Below, piece by piece: positions 59,327 to 64,000 of a stretch of DNA of 64,000 nt (the first letter of the stretch is position 1; each line of letters begins with the position of its first letter). Position numbers and translations under genes: made by a program. The notes beneath the pieces are model-generated. The model searched no databases and was not told the origin of the DNA. It saw only the letters and a program-made list of their open reading frames with translations. Origin of the DNA: an uncultured Acidimicrobiales bacterium. GTDB lineage: Bacteria; Actinomycetota; Acidimicrobiia; Acidimicrobiales; Bin134. The stretch is from the NCBI GenBank assembly GCA_951813555.1, contig OX638344.1, forward strand, positions 2,790,475 to 2,854,474, in the 5' to 3' direction.

Positions 59327-60337
59327 ATGAAGGCCGTCTTTCGCCGCTGCTGGAAGCTGGTCAGCGTAGCCAGAAGGTACATCTTCTCGCCCCGCGGACT
59401 CGCGGTGCTCGCTCTCGTTGCTGTTGGGTTTGTGCTGGGAGTCTTGATCGCCCAGATTTGGACCTCCGATGGCTCCAACGGCGACAGCGCTCGCCAATCT
59501 GCTGCTGATGCCGCCGAGCCGACAGCTGCTGCCCCTCAATCCGACATCGACTCCGGAGCCGCGTCAGATTCAACGGAAAGCGCAAACCAGCAGGCGCCGA
59601 CACGTTCGACTTCCTCAGAACCCGTTGAGGGCCAATCACCAACCACGCCAGGAACGAGCGCCGAGCCGGCGGCCACAGCACCTGAATCATCTCTTGAACC
59701 GGTTGTCGTCGTTTTGGACCAGGAACCCCTGTCTTACGAAGCGGCGCTGGCCATAGCTGCCGGCCTGGCTCCTCAAACGGTGTATCCCAGCGACTGTATG
59801 TCCCCGTTCCCCCATCCCGACCTGCTTCCCAACGCCCCCCGGGCCTATCGCTTTGGCATCCACCAAGGAGTGGACTTCCAGTGCTTCTCGCTGGGCCGCC
59901 ATGCGGTAGCAGCGCTCGACGGACGGGTGGTGCTGGCCGTCGGCGACTACCAAGACCCCGACCCCGATGACCGCGATGAGCTGCTGGACGTGGCTGGCGA
60001 CCTTGAGGCAACGCCACCCTTCACGCTCTTGTCGCTCTATGGCAACTATGTGGTGATCGACCATGGAGTAGTGCCGTTTGTCGGGCATGTGATCACCCTC
60101 TACGCCCACCTTCACGAAGTAGACCCCGACATCCGGGTAGGCCAGACGGTCAGAGCGGGACAGCGAGTAGGCGAGATCGGAAACCGGGGAACCCACGCGG
60201 CAGCCAACGGGGACTTTTACGAAGATCCCCATCTCCACTGGGAGCTGCACGTCGACAACCAGTACCTGGGTGCCGGTCTGACCTCGGAGCAGACCCGAGA
60301 GGTATACACCAGGCTGTTCTCGGAGGCCTTGGGCTAA
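59327..60337 (+). CDS. M23-family metallopeptidase, membrane-anchored
   Basis: 336 residues. One transmembrane segment about residues 24-46 (GLAVLALVAVGFVLGVLIAQ), then a Ser/Thr/Ala/Pro-rich linker to about 125, then a LytM-like domain: HQGVDFQC, the loop YAHLHEVDPDIRVGQTV and HLHWELHVDN, which together supply the zinc His/Asp/His. A cell-wall endopeptidase or an inactive regulator of one. The first His (GIHQGVDF) is in family position. Confidence 0.83.
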   Translation: MKAVFRRCWKLVSVARRYIFSPRGLAVLALVAVGFVLGVLIAQIWTSDGSNGDSARQSAADAAEPTAAAPQSDIDSGAASDSTESANQQAPTRSTSSEPVEGQSPTTPGTSAEPAATAPESSLEPVVVVLDQEPLSYEAALAIAAGLAPQTVYPSDCMSPFPHPDLLPNAPRAYRFGIHQGVDFQCFSLGRHAVAALDGRVVLAVGDYQDPDPDDRDELLDVAGDLEATPPFTLLSLYGNYVVIDHGVVPFVGHVITLYAHLHEVDPDIRVGQTVRAGQRVGEIGNRGTHAAANGDFYEDPHLHWELHVDNQYLGAGLTSEQTREVYTRLFSEALG

Positions 60338-60390
60338 ACGCCCCTCTGAGGACTAAAGAAATCCAACTTGGCTCTGCCAAACTTCCGGGT

Positions 60391-62256
60391 ATGGATTCCA
60401 AGTTCATCAGACGAGCAGTGGAGCTGGCCGACTTGGACGCGGTGCGGGTGGCGCTGTTCCACCACACCGACGACCCCGAAATCGAGGCGCTGCCCCGGGC
60501 CCTTGAGCTCGACGACGACGAGCGTGAATTGCTGATCACCAAGACCGTGGCCTGGTTGGAGGAGAATGCCGGGCCGGGGATGCCCGACGAGCCGCCGGTG
60601 CCCCGACTTCGCCAGCTGATGAACCTGGCCACTAAAGAGGACATGGGCGATCTGGAGTTCGAGTCACGACGCGAATTGATGGCCTTCAAGCCCTTCCCCT
60701 GGACCGTCGACTGGACCAACGGCAAGCCCGAGTTGCCCGACGGTTTCCAGGTCGCGATAGTCGGAAGCGGGTTCAGCGGCCTGGCTGCGGGGATCCAGAT
60801 GGAGCTGCTGGGAATCCCCTACGTGATCCTTGAGCGCAGGTCGGAACCAGGCGGCACGTGGAGCCGGCACCGCTACCCCGATATCCGGGTGGACACCATC
60901 TCGATCACCTACGAGTTCGCCTTCGAGAAGAACTACCCGTGGCCCGAGTACTTCGGCAAGGGCCAGCTGGTGAGGGAGTACCTGCTCCACATCTCGCGCA
61001 AATACGGGATGTACGACAACACCCGTTTCGACCACGACCTGAAGCGGGCCACTTTCGATGAGGGCCGAGACGTCTGGGTGCTCGAGGCCGACACCCCCGA
61101 TGGAATCGAGACCATCGAGGCCAACGTGGTCATTAACGCGGTCGGAGCCTTTGCCAACCAAAGAACCCCCAATTTCGAGGGCCTCGAGGACTTCCCCGGT
61201 CCGGTCATCCACCCTTCCCAATGGCCTGAGGACTTCGACTACCGGGGCTGTCGGATTGCCGTCATTGGCAACGGATCGACCGGTGTGCAGCTGCTTTCCC
61301 CCATCGCCGAGGAAGCAGAGGAGGTCTACGTATTCCAGCGCTCCAAGCAGTGGATAAGCCCGCGGCCCAAGTACGGCCAGCCCATCGAGCCCGAGGTTCG
61401 CTGGCTGCTCGACAACTTCCCCGGTTACTGGAACTGGTGGCGCTACATGGCTATCGCTGCCCTGTTCGCCACCCACAACTACCTCTACGCCGACGAGGAG
61501 TGGCAGGCCGCCGGCGGCCACTGGAATGAGATGAACGACCAGCTGCGCGACTTCCTCACCAACTACATCCACGAGCAGACCGACGACCGCCCAGAGCTCG
61601 TCGAAAATCTGGTACCCGACTACGCGCCCTTCTCCCGGCGTCCGGTGGTGGACAACGGCTGGTATCGGGCGCTCACCCGCGACAACGTCGAATTGGTCAC
61701 CGACCCGATTGCCCGGCTTACGCCGGCTGGAGTCGAGACCGACGACGGTGCCGTCCGCGAAGTTGACGCCATCATCACCGCTATTGGCTTCGATGTCGTC
61801 CAATTCCTGTGGCCCGCCGACTACTTCGGCCGAGACGGCCTCAACGTGCACGACTTCTGGTCGAAGGACGGCCCCCGCGCCTACCTAAGCATGATGGTGC
61901 CGAAATACCCGAACATGTTCATGCTCTACGGCCCGAACTCCCAGCCTCTGTCGGGCGGCACGGGCCTTCCCATCTGGTACCAGGTGTGGTCGGGATATGC
62001 CGGCCAGCTGATCGTCAGGATGCTCGAAGAAGGCAAGACCAGCGTCGAGGTCACGATGGACGCCTACGAGCGCTACAACGAGGCTCTGGACAAAGAGGCC
62101 TCCAAGCTCCTCCTCATGCACGAGGAGGGGGCCCCGGACAAGAACTACTACCTCAACCAGACCCACAACCGGCTTCAGATGAGCGCCCCGTGGTACGGCC
62201 CGGAGTACCACCGGCTCTGCACCGAGGTGGAGTGGGACGACATCGAGATCACCTGA
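60391..62256 (+). CDS. Baeyer-Villiger-type flavin monooxygenase
   Basis: 621 residues, FAD and NADPH dependent. FAD motif GSGFSGLAAGIQME (about residue 125), BVMO fingerprint FPGPVIHPSQWP matching FxGxxxHxxxWP, second NADPH motif GNGSTGVQLL, and the C-terminal ATG-like YGPNSQPLSGGTG. The 120-residue N-terminal extension before the first Rossmann motif is like 4-hydroxyacetophenone monooxygenase. It could insert oxygen in a ketone such as a steroid or aryl ketone. Followed by a P450. Confidence 0.9.
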   Translation: MDSKFIRRAVELADLDAVRVALFHHTDDPEIEALPRALELDDDERELLITKTVAWLEENAGPGMPDEPPVPRLRQLMNLATKEDMGDLEFESRRELMAFKPFPWTVDWTNGKPELPDGFQVAIVGSGFSGLAAGIQMELLGIPYVILERRSEPGGTWSRHRYPDIRVDTISITYEFAFEKNYPWPEYFGKGQLVREYLLHISRKYGMYDNTRFDHDLKRATFDEGRDVWVLEADTPDGIETIEANVVINAVGAFANQRTPNFEGLEDFPGPVIHPSQWPEDFDYRGCRIAVIGNGSTGVQLLSPIAEEAEEVYVFQRSKQWISPRPKYGQPIEPEVRWLLDNFPGYWNWWRYMAIAALFATHNYLYADEEWQAAGGHWNEMNDQLRDFLTNYIHEQTDDRPELVENLVPDYAPFSRRPVVDNGWYRALTRDNVELVTDPIARLTPAGVETDDGAVREVDAIITAIGFDVVQFLWPADYFGRDGLNVHDFWSKDGPRAYLSMMVPKYPNMFMLYGPNSQPLSGGTGLPIWYQVWSGYAGQLIVRMLEEGKTSVEVTMDAYERYNEALDKEASKLLLMHEEGAPDKNYYLNQTHNRLQMSAPWYGPEYHRLCTEVEWDDIEIT

Positions 62257-62317
62257 CCCTCGGGCATACCCCCGGAATCTCCATGCCGCTGGGTTCAATC
62301 GCGGCTAGAACATCGCC

Positions 62318-63544
62318 ATGAGCTCGATCGACTACAACCCGTTCGACTACGACATCGACATCCGGGCTCACGATGTGTGGCGGCAGATGCGCGACGAGGC
62401 CCCGCTCTACCGCAACGACGAGCATAACTTCTGGGCACTGACCCGCTATGAAGATGTGCTCAACGGGCTGTTGGACGTGGAGACCTACTCGTCGCGCTAT
62501 GCCACCTCGCTTGATCTCATGGGCGACGAGGAATGGACCGGGCCGCTGTTCATCTTCCGGGACCCGCCGGAGCAGACACTGCTGCGCAAGCTGGTTAGCC
62601 GGGCTTTCACCCCCAAGGCCATCAACGGCCTGGAGACTCGGATCGAGGCAATCTGCGACGACCTGCTCGATCCTCTGGAGGAATTGACCGTGTTCGACTT
62701 TGTCGACCGATTCTCCGCGTTGATGCCCCCTACCGTGATCTTGGCGCTGTTGGGATTCCCCGAAGGCCTCGAGCAGAGCCTGCGGGAGTCGATGGACACA
62801 GGGCTTCACATCGAGGAATCGGCCACGGCAGGCAGCAGCCGCGAGCTCATCGACCAAACCGGCAACCTGTCCCATGAGGTGTACGCCCTCGTTCCCGAAC
62901 TCTGCGAGCAAAAACGGAGAGAACCGGCTGACGACCTGCTGACCATCCTGGCCACCCACGAAAGAGAGCTCCTCGATGGGTCGACCCGCCCCCTAACCCT
63001 CGATGAAATCTCCGGCTATGTCGCCCTCATCGGCGGGGCCGGCGCCGAAACCGTGGCCCGCTTTCTGGCCTGGGCGGTGGTGCTGCTCGCCGAGCACCCT
63101 GATCAGTTCGCCGAGCTGCGAAACGATTTCTCGCTCGTCCCCAATGCCCTGGAGGAAATCCTCCGCTATGAGGCTCCGTCGCCAGTACAGGGACGCCGGG
63201 TCATGGCCGATGTGGAGTTGCACGGCCAAGTGGTCCCTGCCGGGGACAACATGCTGTTGATCAATGGCAGCGGCAACCGCGACGAGCGCCACTTCGCCGA
63301 CGCCGACCGCTTCGACATCCACCGCAAGATCGACCGCCACTTGTCTTTCGGCTACGGCGCCCACTTCTGCATCGGTGCCGCTCTGGCTCGGCTGGAGGGC
63401 CGCATCGGCCTAGAACAGATGCTCCGGCGCTATCGCGACTGGCAGGTCGATGACGAGCACCTCGAGTGGATCCACACCTCCACTGTTCGGGGCTACAAGA
63501 CGGTCCCCTTGACTGTCAGCGCCGAGCCTCAGTATTGGTCATGA
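62318..63544 (+). CDS. cytochrome P450
   Basis: 408 residues. I-helix LIGGAGAETVARFLAWAVV, K-helix EEILRYEAPSPVQGR, haem Cys in SFGYGAHFCIGAALARLEGR. Only 62 bp after the Baeyer-Villiger monooxygenase gene, so probably in one operon. The AGAETVAR form replaces the usual AGxDTT, with Glu and Thr in the oxygen-activating positions. Substrate not determined. Confidence 0.9.
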   Translation: MSSIDYNPFDYDIDIRAHDVWRQMRDEAPLYRNDEHNFWALTRYEDVLNGLLDVETYSSRYATSLDLMGDEEWTGPLFIFRDPPEQTLLRKLVSRAFTPKAINGLETRIEAICDDLLDPLEELTVFDFVDRFSALMPPTVILALLGFPEGLEQSLRESMDTGLHIEESATAGSSRELIDQTGNLSHEVYALVPELCEQKRREPADDLLTILATHERELLDGSTRPLTLDEISGYVALIGGAGAETVARFLAWAVVLLAEHPDQFAELRNDFSLVPNALEEILRYEAPSPVQGRRVMADVELHGQVVPAGDNMLLINGSGNRDERHFADADRFDIHRKIDRHLSFGYGAHFCIGAALARLEGRIGLEQMLRRYRDWQVDDEHLEWIHTSTVRGYKTVPLTVSAEPQYWS

Positions 63545-63650
63545 TCGGGGTCGATAGCGCCAGCAGCGATGCAAGCCTCTTCGAAGGCCAGCGCCCCTCG
63601 TGGGCGGCGGTCTCGCTTCACCTGAATGCTGGTAGCGTCCGCTACTGCGG

Positions 63651-64000
63651 TCAATCACCCACCACTGCGGGCAGAACAAGCTCGGCAAACGACTGGAGGT
63701 GCTCGACTTGCTGGCTGGGACGGATGTTCAAGATAACCATTTCCACGCCCGCGTCCTCATAGGCCCGCAGCACAGAGATCATGTCATCTGGGGAGCCCGC
63801 CAAGACCCGCGAGCGCACTTCCTCGGAGGTACCGCCTCGATTAGCTTGAAATGCAGCCACCAGCTCGTTGCTTGCTGTCTGATCACCGGACAACTCCGAG
63901 AATACGAATGCGGTGCGTTTGAGGTCGGCGGGCTGGCGGCCATAGCGGGCCAAAGCGACATCCAGATTCTTGTTCACCTCGTCCCATTCCCACGGTGCCC
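63651..64000 (-). CDS. LLM-class (F420-type) oxidoreductase, C-terminal part
   Basis: Only the last about 116 codons are in the window; the frame continues through the right edge (APWEWDEVNKNLD ...). SPDDMISVLRAYEDAGVEMVILNIRPSQ and the closing FAELVLPAVVGD are the standard end of luciferase-like flavin or F420-dependent oxidoreductases. The family is clear; cofactor cannot be told from this part. Confidence 0.75.
   Translation of the reverse strand, partial: APWEWDEVNKNLDVALARYGRQPADLKRTAFVFSELSGDQTASNELVAAFQANRGGTSEEVRSRVLAGSPDDMISVLRAYEDAGVEMVILNIRPSQQVEHLQSFAELVLPAVVGD

Overview
The window is high-GC DNA from an actinobacterium, plausibly a free-living or marine Acidimicrobiia-like lineage. 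The family is inferred from gene content only; no rRNA is present. Supporting signs are a furA-katG pair, many FadE-type acyl-CoA dehydrogenases, three cytochrome P450s, a probable F420-type luciferase-like oxidoreductase at the right edge, and a tRNA-Leu gene without an encoded CCA end. Conserved backbone genes (katG/furA, the zinc GTPase/Zur group, tRNA-Leu, cspA, secG) alternate with large catabolic blocks.

Region by region. 1-3 kb: a divergent pair of amidohydrolases, one of them adenine deaminase cut by the left edge. 3.1-6.1 kb (minus): a three-gene ring-cleavage operon resembling steroid hsaA-hsaC-hsaD (flavin monooxygenase, extradiol dioxygenase, meta-cleavage-product hydrolase). It is divergent from a Fe/2-oxoglutarate dioxygenase and a large sulfatase (6.2-9.5 kb). 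9.7-11.3 kb: a broken 3' copy of the amidohydrolase, a P450 and a 3' scap of katG. 11.3-14.7 kb: a MazEF-like toxin-antitoxin pair, katG and furA. 14.8-21.4 kb: assorted oxidoreductases, a bicupin with a small ABM-domain partner, a metallophosphoesterase and a Dabb-like protein.

21.4-38.3 kb is the densest catabolic unit. It holds a branched-chain-amino-acid-type ABC importer with LivH, LivM and LivG fused into one 1009-residue chain, a binding protein with a long acidic repeat, four consecutive acyl-CoA dehydrogenases, Fe-alcohol dehydrogenase, aldo/keto reductase, enoyl-CoA hydratase, a TetR regulator, a P450 and an acyl-CoA ligase. One inverted repeat (ATACT-N8-AGTAY) lies upstream of the binding-protein gene, in the divergent acyl-CoA dehydrogenase/Fe-ADH promoter and upstream of the tetR gene. 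This ties the block into a probable regulon for uptake and beta-oxidation-like degradation of a hydrophobic acid.

38.3-50.3 kb: a thioesterase, a second TetR, an amidohydrolase and an SDR. These are followed by an operon (MaoC, acyl-CoA dehydrogenase, MaoC, CoA-transferase, alpha/beta hydrolase, TetR) divergent from a CitE-like lyase and an esterase, an order suggesting activation, dehydrogenation, hydration and lysis of a branched or dicarboxylic acid. 50.5-54.1 kb: a truncated FAD oxidoreductase, a CobW/ZNG GTPase, a WD40 protein and Zur. 54.1-55.8 kb: tRNA-Leu(GAG) and a decayed second copy bracketing two genes. 55.9-64 kb: cspA, another acyl-CoA ligase/dehydrogenase pair, secG, an M23 peptidase, a Baeyer-Villiger-type monooxygenase, a P450 and the partial right-edge gene.

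The most distinctive observation is a recurring scar. At least three genes (amidohydrolase, katG, an acyl-CoA dehydrogenase) have a second copy of only their 3' end nearby, in the same orientation. A 5'-truncated oxidoreductase and the tRNA/pseudo-tRNA pair fit the same picture of blocks being swapped at gene 3' ends. No transposase, integrase or CRISPR array is visible.
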